Below, piece after piece: positions 1 through 7,563 of a DNA stretch of 64,000 nucleotides. The stretch is from Alcaligenes aquatilis. GTDB lineage: Bacteria; Pseudomonadota; Gammaproteobacteria; Burkholderiales; Burkholderiaceae_B. Both the position numbers and the translations under genes were made by a program. The first letter of the stretch is position 1. Each line of letters opens with the position of its first letter. Under the pieces are notes generated by a model. It saw only the letters and a list, made by a program, of their open reading frames with translations. It was not told the origin of the DNA and searched no databases. The stretch is from the NCBI RefSeq assembly GCF_003076515.1, contig NZ_CP022390.1, positions 2,108,001-2,172,000 on the forward strand. The letters are read 5' to 3'.

Positions 1-1187
1 TAGCCACGCTGCAAGAAAGTGGAGTAAATCGCCACAACAGGCTTTTGTCCTTCACAGGCCAAGCCACCCGCAAACGTGACGGCGTGCTGTTCGGCGATAC
101 CCACATCAAAATAACGACGGGGAAACTGCTGCTCGAACTCCACCATGCCACTGCCTTCACGCATGGCAGGGGTAATACCGTATAGGCGCTGGTCCTGCTT
201 GGCCATATCGCACAACCACTGGCCAAAGATCTGCGTAAACGTCGGGCGCGGCTTGGTCGTTGGCTTAACCAAACCCACCGAGGGATCGAACTTGCCAGGG
301 CCGTGGTAGAGCACCGGGTCTGCCTCGGCCAGCTTGTAACCCTGCCCTTTACGGGTCACCACATGCAGGAACTGCAAACCACCCAGATCACGCAGATTGC
401 TCAAGGTAGAGACCAGCGCGTCCAGATCATGGCCGTCAATCGGGCCTACGTAATTAAAGCCCAGCTCTTCAAATAGCGTGGCCGGAGACAAAATCCCCTT
501 GGCATGGCCTTCAAACTTGCGCGCCAGATCCAGAACGGGCGGCACATGCTGCAAAACAGCACGGCCCACATTCTTGGCAGCGGCGTAAAAGCGGCCCGAC
601 ATCAGGCGAGCCAGATAATGGTTCAGGGCACCTACCGGCGGGGAGATCGACATGTCATTGTCGTTCAGCACCACCAGCACATTCACATCGGGGGTGACAC
701 CGGCATTGTTCAGGGCTTCAAAGGCCATGCCAGCGGTCATCGCGCCATCGCCGATCACGGCAATGTGCTGACGCTCAATCCCGGCATTGCGCGAGGCCAC
801 GGCCATACCCAATACCGCGGAAATCGAGGTCGAGGAATGTGCGGTGCCAAAGTCGTCGTACTCGGACTCGGAACGCTTGGGGAAACCGGAGATGCCATCT
901 TGCTGACGCAAGCTTCCCATCTGATCGCGCCGGCCAGTCAGAATCTTGTGCGGATAGGACTGATGACCCACATCCCACACGATACGGTCGTGGGGCGTCT
1001 CGAACACATAGTGCAAGGCGGTGGTCAATTCAACCGTGCCCAGATTGGACGACAAATGCCCACCGGTTTTGGATACGGACTGCAGAACAAACTCGCGCAG
1101 TTGTCGTGCCAGCTCGGGAAGATCACGTTGATCAAGCTGGCGCAAGTCGGCGGGAGACTGAATCTGCTCTAGGGAAACGGTTGTCAT
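1..1187 (-). CDS. dxs: 1-deoxy-D-xylulose-5-phosphate synthase, C-terminus cut by window edge
   Basis: Thiamine-diphosphate enzyme of the non-mevalonate isoprenoid pathway. It joins pyruvate and glyceraldehyde 3-phosphate to make DXP, also a precursor of thiamine and pyridoxal. Translating the minus strand from the ATG at 1187 gives about 395 residues of an expected ~620. The family hallmarks are visible: [12 protein letters not shown] near residue 40, [11 protein letters not shown] near 70, and the ThDP/Mg motif GDGAMTAG near 145. The frame is still open at base 1, at the start of the transketolase pyrimidine-binding domain ([15 protein letters not shown]). It lies 113 bp downstream of ispA on the same strand, the usual pairing in proteobacteria, so the two are probably co-transcribed. 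Not a broken gene, only truncated by the window. Confidence 0.97.
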   Translation of the reverse strand, partial: MTTVSLEQIQSPADLRQLDQRDLPELARQLREFVLQSVSKTGGHLSSNLGTVELTTALHYVFETPHDRIVWDVGHQSYPHKILTGRRDQMGSLRQQDGISGFPKRSESEYDDFGTAHSSTSISAVLGMAVASRNAGIERQHIAVIGDGAMTAGMAFEALNNAGVTPDVNVLVVLNDNDMSISPPVGALNHYLARLMSGRFYAAAKNVGRAVLQHVPPVLDLARKFEGHAKGILSPATLFEELGFNYVGPIDGHDLDALVSTLSNLRDLGGLQFLHVVTRKGQGYKLAEADPVLYHGPGKFDPSVGLVKPTTKPRPTFTQIFGQWLCDMAKQDQRLYGITPAMREGSGMVEFEQQFPRRYFDVGIAEQHAVTFAGGLACEGQKPVVAIYSTFLQRG

Positions 1188-1267
1188 ACTAAAGACGTCT
1201 ATCCGGGCAAATAAGTGAAACGACTGTCCAAAGACAATCGCCAATCGGCTATTGTAAAACGCTTCGC

Positions 1268-1292
1268 GGCCTGTGCCAAAGTAGCACAGGCC
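1268..1292 (-). other. Hairpin between ispA and dxs
   Basis: A perfect 9-bp inverted repeat (GGCCTGTGC / GCACAGGCC) with a 7-nt loop sits just after the ispA stop codon. Read on the minus strand it is followed by a small CGC-GAA-GCG hairpin and then TTTT. It could be a weak terminator or an mRNA processing/stability element that changes dxs level relative to ispA. No strong U-tract, so a full terminator is not certain. Confidence 0.4.
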
Positions 1293-1300
1293 CACGTCGC

Positions 1301-2209
1301 TTAATGATTGCGGCCCACGATATAGTCAGCCAGTTGCATCAGGCGCGCAGCGGCAGGCCCCAAGGGACGCAAAGCCAACTGAGCCTGCTCATTCAGGGCA
1401 CCGAGCAACTCGCGCGATCCGTCCATACCCAGGATGGAGACATAGGTAGGCTTGTTATCGGCCGCATCTTTACCGGCTGTCTTGCCCAGCGTGGCGGTAT
1501 CGGCTGTCACATCCAGAATATCGTCCACGACCTGGAAAGCCAGACCGACGGCCTGGGCATACTCTTCCAAACCATTACGCACAGTGGATGAGGCACCCGC
1601 CACAATACCACCCAACAACACGCTGGCCTGCAACATGGCGCCGGTTTTCATGCTGTGCATTTCTTGCAGTTGATCGCGGTCCAGGGCAATGCCCACGCTT
1701 TCACAATCAATCGCCTGACCACCAGCCATGCCGGCACTGCCCGCAGCCTGAGCCAATTGGGTAATGGCTTGCACGATCAAGGCAGGGGCAATCGGCATTT
1801 GCGCCAACAGCTCGAAGGCCAAGGGCTGTAAGGCATCGCCTGCCAGCATGGCGCAGGCTTCATCAAACTGGACATGGGTAGTTGGGCGACCACGACGCAA
1901 TTTATCGTCGTCCATGCAAGGCAAATCATCATGAACCAGCGAGTAGGCGTGAATCAACTCCACCGCCGCCGCAGCCAGCTCCAATGCTTTCAGTTGGGCA
2001 GCCGCCATAGGCTTGCCTTGCAGGGCGGCCTCGCCTGCGGCATAGACCAAGGCAGCACGCACACGCTTGCCACCACCCAGCACACTATAGCGCATGGCTT
2101 CGTGCAAACGAGCAGGTTCCTGGCTGACAGGGGGCAAGGACTGATCCAGTACGGTCTCAGTTTGCTCAACCCGCGCCTGCAGCCAATCAGAAAAACTGGT
2201 AGAACTCAT
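1301..2209 (-). CDS. ispA: Polyprenyl (farnesyl/geranyl) diphosphate synthase
   Basis: Head-to-tail prenyltransferase that condenses IPP with DMAPP/GPP to make farnesyl diphosphate in the cytoplasm, feeding undecaprenyl phosphate and quinone synthesis. The 302-residue protein has GGGKRVR at about 45-51, the first Asp-rich motif DDLPCMDDD at about 94-102 (with the two-residue insertion typical of bacterial short-chain enzymes) and the second, VVDDILD, at about 237-243. The ATG at 2209 was chosen over longer in-frame starts because the family begins about there and it lies 1 nt beyond the xseB stop. That tight spacing implies translational coupling with xseB. Followed by dxs, so the enzymes at the start and middle of the pathway are produced together. 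Confidence 0.95.
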   Translation of the reverse strand: MSSTSFSDWLQARVEQTETVLDQSLPPVSQEPARLHEAMRYSVLGGGKRVRAALVYAAGEAALQGKPMAAAQLKALELAAAAVELIHAYSLVHDDLPCMDDDKLRRGRPTTHVQFDEACAMLAGDALQPLAFELLAQMPIAPALIVQAITQLAQAAGSAGMAGGQAIDCESVGIALDRDQLQEMHSMKTGAMLQASVLLGGIVAGASSTVRNGLEEYAQAVGLAFQVVDDILDVTADTATLGKTAGKDAADNKPTYVSILGMDGSRELLGALNEQAQLALRPLGPAAARLMQLADYIVGRNH

Positions 2210-2210
2210 C

Positions 2211-2477
2211 TTAACTATCTCCAACAGCCTCATCCCCCGACAAGGGACGCAGCAGATTGCCCTGCAATACACTGACCTGTTCCTGGGCAAGGTCTAGTTT
2301 GCGCTGACACAATTGGGCTAACTCCACACCCTGCTCGTAAGCCTGCAAAGCCTGCTCCAGCGGCAGCGCCCCGCTTTCCATGCGAGCGACCAGCGCTTCC
2401 AATTGCGCCAGAGCGGACTCAAAATCCTGCTGGTCTGGCGCCTGGGCACTTTGATTATCATCGCGAGATTTAACCAT
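2211..2477 (-). CDS. xseB: Exodeoxyribonuclease VII small subunit
   Basis: Small subunit of ExoVII, the ATP-independent single-strand exonuclease that acts in both directions and helps in mismatch repair and removal of damaged ends. The 88-residue protein has the XseB core of two helices: FESALAQLEALVARMESG at about 19-36, then PLEQALQAYEQGVELAQLC and the C-terminal amphipathic helix. Length matches the family (about 80). First gene of the xseB-ispA-dxs set, an order widely conserved in proteobacteria. The large subunit gene xseA is not in the window. Confidence 0.93.
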   Translation of the reverse strand: MVKSRDDNQSAQAPDQQDFESALAQLEALVARMESGALPLEQALQAYEQGVELAQLCQRKLDLAQEQVSVLQGNLLRPLSGDEAVGDS

Positions 2478-2617
2478 AACTATTCCTGATCAATGAGGGC
2501 CGTCCGGACTACCTGAGGCCACAATTGGATGTGGCATTGTACGGGAGCCTGTGGCTTGCCGCCCTCCCACGAGGACGCTTTTTACCGGGGGCGCCGAGCC
2601 TTGGAGTCACCTGACAG

Positions 2618-2644
2618 TAAAAAAGCCGCTTTGGGGCGGCTTTC
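2618..2644 (-). terminator. Intrinsic terminator of the sulfurtransferase gene
   Basis: GCCGC / GCGGC stem with a short loop, flanked on the plus strand by six A residues, so the minus-strand transcript ends in a U-tract. It lies 27 bp downstream of the sulfurtransferase stop codon. Confidence 0.75.
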
Positions 2645-2671
2645 TCAGCACCAGAAGTCTCTTGCCTTTGA

Positions 2672-3523
2672 CTAGCTGCGCGCAACAGGCCGGCTGGCGT
2701 CACTGACCCATTCACTCCAGGAGCCTGGATAAATACTGGAGCCGGACAGCCCCGCCAATTCCATGGCAAAAAGATTGTGACAAGCCGTAATACCCGAACC
2801 ACACTGATGGACCACCATCTCTGCCGAAATCGTCCCCAGCAAGTCCTGATACTCCTGACGTAGCTGCTCAGCCGGCTTGAAGCGCCCTTGTTCATCCAGA
2901 TTATTAAGGTGCGAACGGTTCAACGCGTCGGGGATATGACCCGCGACCGGGTCCATCGGTTCCACATCTCCGCGATATCGTTCGGCAGCGCGCGCATCCA
3001 GCACAGTGAAAATAGGTTTGGACAGGTTCTTCAGTACCTGATCCGTTTGCACGGTAGGCATGGCCGCCTGTTCAGGGATGCTCAATTCAGCCGCTGCCGG
3101 GGCGGGCCTAGCCGGGCCGCTTTCTTGGGCTCCGCCCAGTTGTTGCCAGGCCTGCCAGCCACCATCCAGAATGGCGACCTGGGGATGCCCCAACCAACGC
3201 AGCATCCACCACATATGGCTGGCAAACAAGGAACCCTGGGCATCGTAGACCACAACCTGCATGCCGTCACGCAAGCCGCTTTGCTGCAAAAGCTGGGCCA
3301 GCACCTGACGACTGGGCAAAGGATGACGGCCATTCAGCCCCGTCTTGGGTGCAGCCAGATCAACCTCGTGATCCAGAAACACCGCACCCGGAATATGCCC
3401 CTGCTCATAAGCGCGTCGTCCTGCTTGATGGTCGATCAAGTCATGGCGTACATCCAGAATCAAGCACTCTGAGTTATTCAGATTGGCCTGGACTTGTTCT
3501 GCGCTAATCAGAAATTCAAACAC
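2672..3523 (-). CDS. sseA: 3-mercaptopyruvate sulfurtransferase (rhodanese family)
   Basis: Two-domain rhodanese that moves sulfur from 3-mercaptopyruvate to cyanide or thiol acceptors. The 283-residue length fits E. coli SseA (281). The active-site loop CGSGITA at about 241-247 in the C-terminal domain matches the CGSG(V/I)T signature that separates mercaptopyruvate enzymes from thiosulfate sulfurtransferases (CRKGVT). The N-terminal domain has GHIPGAVFLD and the mid-domain has GHIPDALN. The start is a GTG at 3523 with an ideal AAGGAGG Shine-Dalgarno seven bases upstream. Overlaps the end of the EamA transporter gene by 8 nt, so the two are translationally coupled. A terminator follows. Confidence 0.9.
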   Translation of the reverse strand: MFEFLISAEQVQANLNNSECLILDVRHDLIDHQAGRRAYEQGHIPGAVFLDHEVDLAAPKTGLNGRHPLPSRQVLAQLLQQSGLRDGMQVVVYDAQGSLFASHMWWMLRWLGHPQVAILDGGWQAWQQLGGAQESGPARPAPAAAELSIPEQAAMPTVQTDQVLKNLSKPIFTVLDARAAERYRGDVEPMDPVAGHIPDALNRSHLNNLDEQGRFKPAEQLRQEYQDLLGTISAEMVVHQCGSGITACHNLFAMELAGLSGSSIYPGSWSEWVSDASRPVARS

Positions 3524-4424
3524 GTTCTGCCTCCTTGACGGGAGCCCGCTCGGCTGCCGCGGCCTGACCTCGCAAGATACGATCCTCGCTGTAGGTACGC
3601 CAGGCTGACAACAGGCCAGACCCGATAATCAATGCCATACCTGCCCAGGCTACCCCGTCAGGCACATCCCCCCAGAAAGCGATACCAATCAGGGCGGCGA
3701 AAATAATGGTGGTGTATTGCAAGGCTGCGGTCAACAAGGCCGAACCCAGTCCAAAAGCACGCGTCATGGTCAGTTGCCCAAACAAACCAGACAAGCCTAC
3801 GCCCAACAGGGACAGCCAGGCGCGCCAGCTCAGTTCGCGCCAACCTTCCCACAAAAGGCCAACCAGACTGGAGCATACGACAAAACAGGAAAACAGCAGC
3901 ACGGTGCGCCATTCAGGCTCACCTGAACGTCCTAGAGCACGTACCTGCATCATGGCCACCGCGCTCAAAGCGCCGGCGCATAGGCCCAGCATGGCAGCCC
4001 ACCATTGATCGGGCGTAATACTGGGACGCAGCACACCGATCACACCCATAAAACCCAAGAGCACCGCAATCAGACGCACAGGGTCGCGCTGGGTGCCACC
4101 CCAGGCCAGCATCCAGAAAGCAATAAATAAGGGAGCGGTGTAATTCAGGCTGACGGCCGTGGACAAGGGCAGATTTGCCAGGGCCAGAAAACCCAACCAC
4201 ATGGAACTGACCCCGGAAACGTTACGCCGGATATGCAGCTTCCAACTTTGAGGGGCCAGCCGCAAACCACGGCTCTTGGCCCAGAACACTAACAGCAGGA
4301 CCGAGGGCACACCCCGGAACAAAACGATTTGTGCCATCGACGCCCCAGCATCGGCGGACACTTTGACACAGGCCCCCATAATGGCAAACATGGCGCAGGC
4401 TACCAGCATCCACAATGACTGCAT
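3516..4424 (-). CDS. EamA-family (drug/metabolite transporter) membrane permease
   Basis: Predicted ten-helix inner-membrane transporter of the DMT/EamA superfamily (RhaT/YdcZ type). Members export amino acids, nucleobases or other metabolites, and the substrate cannot be told from sequence. Two EamA repeats are visible: residues ~1-135 (start MQSLWMLVACAMFAIMGA) and ~150-290, each with five hydrophobic segments. The ATG at 4424 gives 302 residues. Longer in-frame starts to 4481 only add a polar stretch ahead of the first helix. The coupling with sseA might hint at a sulfur-related metabolite, but this pairing alone is weak evidence. Confidence 0.85.
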   Translation of the reverse strand: MQSLWMLVACAMFAIMGACVKVSADAGASMAQIVLFRGVPSVLLLVFWAKSRGLRLAPQSWKLHIRRNVSGVSSMWLGFLALANLPLSTAVSLNYTAPLFIAFWMLAWGGTQRDPVRLIAVLLGFMGVIGVLRPSITPDQWWAAMLGLCAGALSAVAMMQVRALGRSGEPEWRTVLLFSCFVVCSSLVGLLWEGWRELSWRAWLSLLGVGLSGLFGQLTMTRAFGLGSALLTAALQYTTIIFAALIGIAFWGDVPDGVAWAGMALIIGSGLLSAWRTYSEDRILRGQAAAAERAPVKEAERV

Positions 4425-4669
4425 GTGATCAGACCAAATCAGTAATAAGGGAAAGCCATTACTATACTCTCCGCCTTGCAAAAGTGGCTCGGTAACCCCA
4501 TATCCAGACCAGTTAGACCACAGCTTGAAAGACAGCTCAAGAAACTATCTTGATCAAAAGCTGACTAAAGGCTGAATCTTTTATTATCACGCCTGGAATC
4601 AAGGCTAAAATTCGGGCCGATCGTCTTTCCACGGTCACGATTTCTTTTGTCATACCGGAATCCGCATTC

Positions 4670-5551
4670 ATGAAACGAATTGTCCTTTTTTTAATAACCA
4701 ACTTGGCCGTCATGCTGGTGCTCAGCGCCTCCATGAATATTTTGGGTGTGGGACGTTACCTGAACGCGCAAGGTCTGGATCTGACTCAATTGCTGATTTT
4801 CTCGGCCTTGGTCGGTTTCACCGGCGCCATCATTTCCTTGCTGATGAGCAAGTGGATGGCCAAGCAAAGCGTGAACGCGCGTGTCATTGATCCCAACGCC
4901 CCCGCCAACGCGGAAGAAGCGTGGCTGGTCGATACCGTGCACCAACTGGCGGACCGCGCCGGTATTGGCCGCCCAGAAGTGGCTATTTACGACGGCGAGC
5001 CCAACGCGTTTGCCACTGGCGCCTTCAAGAACGATGCTCTGGTCGCCGTGTCCACAGGCTTGTTGCGCGGCATGACCGAAGAAGAAGTCATGGCGGTGCT
5101 CGGTCATGAGGTTGCCCACATTGCCAACGGCGACATGGTCACCCTGACCTTGATCCAGGGCGTGGTGAATACCTTTGTGATCTTCCTGGCCCGTCTGGCC
5201 GGCTACTTTGTGGACCGCGTGCTGTTGCGCAACGATCGCGACGTGGGCATGGGTTACTACGCCTCGGTTTTTGTGTTTGAGCTGATTTTTGGCGTGCTGG
5301 CCTCCATCATCGTGGCCTGGTTCTCCCGTCAGCGTGAATACCGCGCCGATGCCGGTTCCGCCCAGTTGCTGGGTTCGCGCCAGCCCATGATCCATGCTCT
5401 GGCCCGTCTGGGTGGCATGGCTCCTGGTGAGCTGCCCAAGAACTTTGAGGCCTCCGGTATTTCGGGTGGTCGTTCGATCAGCGCGATCTTTGCATCCCAC
5501 CCTCCTATCGCGGCACGTATCCAGGCTTTGCAAAACGCCCAATCGGTCTAA
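4670..5551 (+). CDS. htpX: Membrane zinc metalloprotease HtpX
   Basis: Inner-membrane M48 peptidase that degrades misfolded membrane proteins together with FtsH. The 293-residue protein has two N-terminal membrane helices (residues ~4-25 and ~38-60), the zinc motif HEVAH at about 146-150 with the catalytic Glu between two His ligands, two more helices around 160-225, and the downstream Glu ligand region [10 protein letters not shown]. Length matches E. coli HtpX (293). In E. coli it is controlled by CpxR and heat shock. A possible -35-like CTTGAAA occurs upstream near 4525, but no convincing sigma-32 -10 follows. It is a single-gene unit ending in a strong terminator. Confidence 0.96.
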   Translation: MKRIVLFLITNLAVMLVLSASMNILGVGRYLNAQGLDLTQLLIFSALVGFTGAIISLLMSKWMAKQSVNARVIDPNAPANAEEAWLVDTVHQLADRAGIGRPEVAIYDGEPNAFATGAFKNDALVAVSTGLLRGMTEEEVMAVLGHEVAHIANGDMVTLTLIQGVVNTFVIFLARLAGYFVDRVLLRNDRDVGMGYYASVFVFELIFGVLASIIVAWFSRQREYRADAGSAQLLGSRQPMIHALARLGGMAPGELPKNFEASGISGGRSISAIFASHPPIAARIQALQNAQSV

Positions 5552-5585
5552 GCACACCGGCAGCCTGAACGGCACAACCCAACAA

Positions 5586-5627
5586 AACGCCTCAAAAGCC
5601 TGTGTGCTTTTGGGGCGGTTTTATTTC
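5586..5627 (+). terminator. Intrinsic terminator of htpX
   Basis: Stem CGCCTCAAAAGC paired with GCTTTTGGGGCG, loop CTGTGT, followed by GTTTTATTT. It begins about 37 bp after the htpX stop. Confidence 0.85.
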
Positions 5628-5794
5628 TTAGTGCAAACTGCCTCCTTGCCATGCATAGCTCCCCTGAAAATATCAGACCAACCAGAGTCGGCCTGCCCCT
5701 ACAGTCCAAGCGCGGCATAAGCCCCAAGACCTGAGTGTGCTCCCCTGAATTCTGAGACTCACGCTTGTAAGATGCGCTGGGCTATTATTTAGCC

Positions 5795-7459
5795 ATGAAA
5801 GAAATCTTCGCACTTCTCGATTTCGGGGGATATATCGCTTTGCTCCTGTGGGGTATCCACATGGTGCAAAGCGGTGTGCAACGCGCCTTCGGTGCCGAAC
5901 TGGGCATCTGGATGGGTCACGCATTGGGTCGCCCCCGTCGCGCCTTTTTTGCGGGTGCGGCCATTACCGCCGCCATTCAAAGCAGTACCGCCACCGGTCT
6001 GATGATTACCAGCTTTGCCGCCACCGGCATGGTTGCCCTGGTTCCGGCCCTGGCCGCCATGTTGGGCGCCAATGTGGGCACGACGCTGATCGTGCAACTG
6101 CTGTCCTTCAAGATGACCGCGCTGGCTCCTGCCCTGATTCTTCTGGGTGTTTGGTTGTTCCGCTCGCAAGAGCCTGGACGCCGACGCGACCTGGGCCGCG
6201 TCTTTATTGGCCTAGGCCTTTTGCTGCTGTCCTTGCATGAGTTAGTGGGCCTGTTCTCGCCCATTCAGGACGCCCCCCTGCTGCAAACCATTCTGGAAGC
6301 TCTGGCAGGCAGTCCCATGACGGGTATGTTGCTGGCGGCACTGCTGACCTGGGCCGCGCACTCCAGTGTGGCTATTGTGGTGCTGATCATCTCGCTGGCC
6401 AGCCATCAGCATATGGACCCGCAGCTAACCTACGCGCTGGTGCTGGGTGCTAACGTGGGTACCGCCATCAATCCGATTCTGGAAGGGGCTGGCAGCACGA
6501 AAGACCCAGCCAACAAACGTGTGCCCATAGGCAACTTAGGCACACGTGTGTTTGGCTGTCTGATTGGCATGATTGTGTTGCCCTGGATTCCGGATTTGAT
6601 GAGCTGGTTCACCGATGAACCCGCCCGTGCCGTGGCCAACTTCCACACCTTCTTCAATCTGGCCGTGGCGGCCTTGTTCCTGCCTTTGCTCAAACCCTAT
6701 TCGCGCCTGCTGAGCCGTTATCTGCCCCGTCGCACCGACCCGGATGATCCTGGCCTGCCTTTGTATCTGGACCAATCTGCCCAGGAAGTCCCTGCGGTGG
6801 CCCTGGGCAATGCGGCGCGGGAAGCACTGCGCCTGTCTGATATGTTGCAAGAGATCCTGGACACGGCCCGCCAGAACATGCTGAGCAATAGTGCCCAAAG
6901 CATTAACCATGCGCGCTATATCAGCAATGCCGTCAACCGTCTGGAGCCATTGATCACTACATATCTGGCCAGCATGGATCAGGAAAACCTGAACAAGAAA
7001 GATACGCGTCGCCTGAACGATATTCTGACTTTTTCCACCAATATCTCGCACGCCGCCACCATCAGCGTCAATGGCTTGCTCAGCCATACGGCCAAGCTGC
7101 GCAAACAGGGCTGGATACTGCAAACGGAAGAGCAAGCCGAGATCGGCAAGGTCATGGACAGGCTAATTCGCAACCAACGTCAGGCCGCAGCTCTGTTTGT
7201 AGCCGAGGACGTCAAAACGGCCCGCTTCCTGGCGTTTGAAAAAGACTTTTTCCGCGAACTGGAAGTTGCAGCTGCGGACCGTCATCTTCGCCAGATCAAG
7301 GCCGGTCAGTTGGACGTTGCCGAGCAAGGCTCCTTGTATCTGGAGATCTTGCGTGACGTGCGCACCATTAACTCCTATCTGGTCAGCGCGGCAGCCTATC
7401 CGATTCTAGCCAAGCACGACGAGCTGCTTCCCAACCGGGTACGCTCCAACGAGGACTAG
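5795..7459 (+). CDS. Na/Pi cotransporter family protein with PhoU-like C-terminal domain
   Basis: Sodium-dependent phosphate transporter of the NptA/YjbB family in the inner membrane. E. coli YjbB has been linked to phosphate export. The 554-residue protein has the two inverted repeats of the family: an AAIQSSTATGLMITS motif near residue 65 with ANVGTT near 91, and a second HSSVAIVVLI near 190 with ANVGTA near 220. A soluble PhoU-like helical domain fills residues ~345-540. There is no recognisable Shine-Dalgarno before the ATG. Instead a TATTAT hexamer ends 6 nt upstream of it, so the message might be leaderless. No pst or pho genes are nearby. Confidence 0.9.
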   Translation: MKEIFALLDFGGYIALLLWGIHMVQSGVQRAFGAELGIWMGHALGRPRRAFFAGAAITAAIQSSTATGLMITSFAATGMVALVPALAAMLGANVGTTLIVQLLSFKMTALAPALILLGVWLFRSQEPGRRRDLGRVFIGLGLLLLSLHELVGLFSPIQDAPLLQTILEALAGSPMTGMLLAALLTWAAHSSVAIVVLIISLASHQHMDPQLTYALVLGANVGTAINPILEGAGSTKDPANKRVPIGNLGTRVFGCLIGMIVLPWIPDLMSWFTDEPARAVANFHTFFNLAVAALFLPLLKPYSRLLSRYLPRRTDPDDPGLPLYLDQSAQEVPAVALGNAAREALRLSDMLQEILDTARQNMLSNSAQSINHARYISNAVNRLEPLITTYLASMDQENLNKKDTRRLNDILTFSTNISHAATISVNGLLSHTAKLRKQGWILQTEEQAEIGKVMDRLIRNQRQAAALFVAEDVKTARFLAFEKDFFRELEVAAADRHLRQIKAGQLDVAEQGSLYLEILRDVRTINSYLVSAAAYPILAKHDELLPNRVRSNED

Positions 7460-7510
7460 ATACATCATCAAAGCGTGCCACACCCGGCCCGCGAAACTCC
7501 AGCGACTCGA

Positions 7511-7545
7511 AAACAAGCAAGGCGACCATCAGGTCGCCTTGCTGT
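7511..7545 (-). terminator. Terminator between Na/Pi gene and polA (probably bidirectional)
   Basis: A perfect 11-bp stem GCAAGGCGACC / GGTCGCCTTGC with a 4-nt loop lies between two converging genes. The minus-strand side is followed by TTGTTTT, which fits polA termination best. The plus side has only TGTTG, so termination of the phosphate transporter would be weaker. Confidence 0.75.
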
Positions 7546-7563
7546 TGAGTCTATCAAAAGCCT

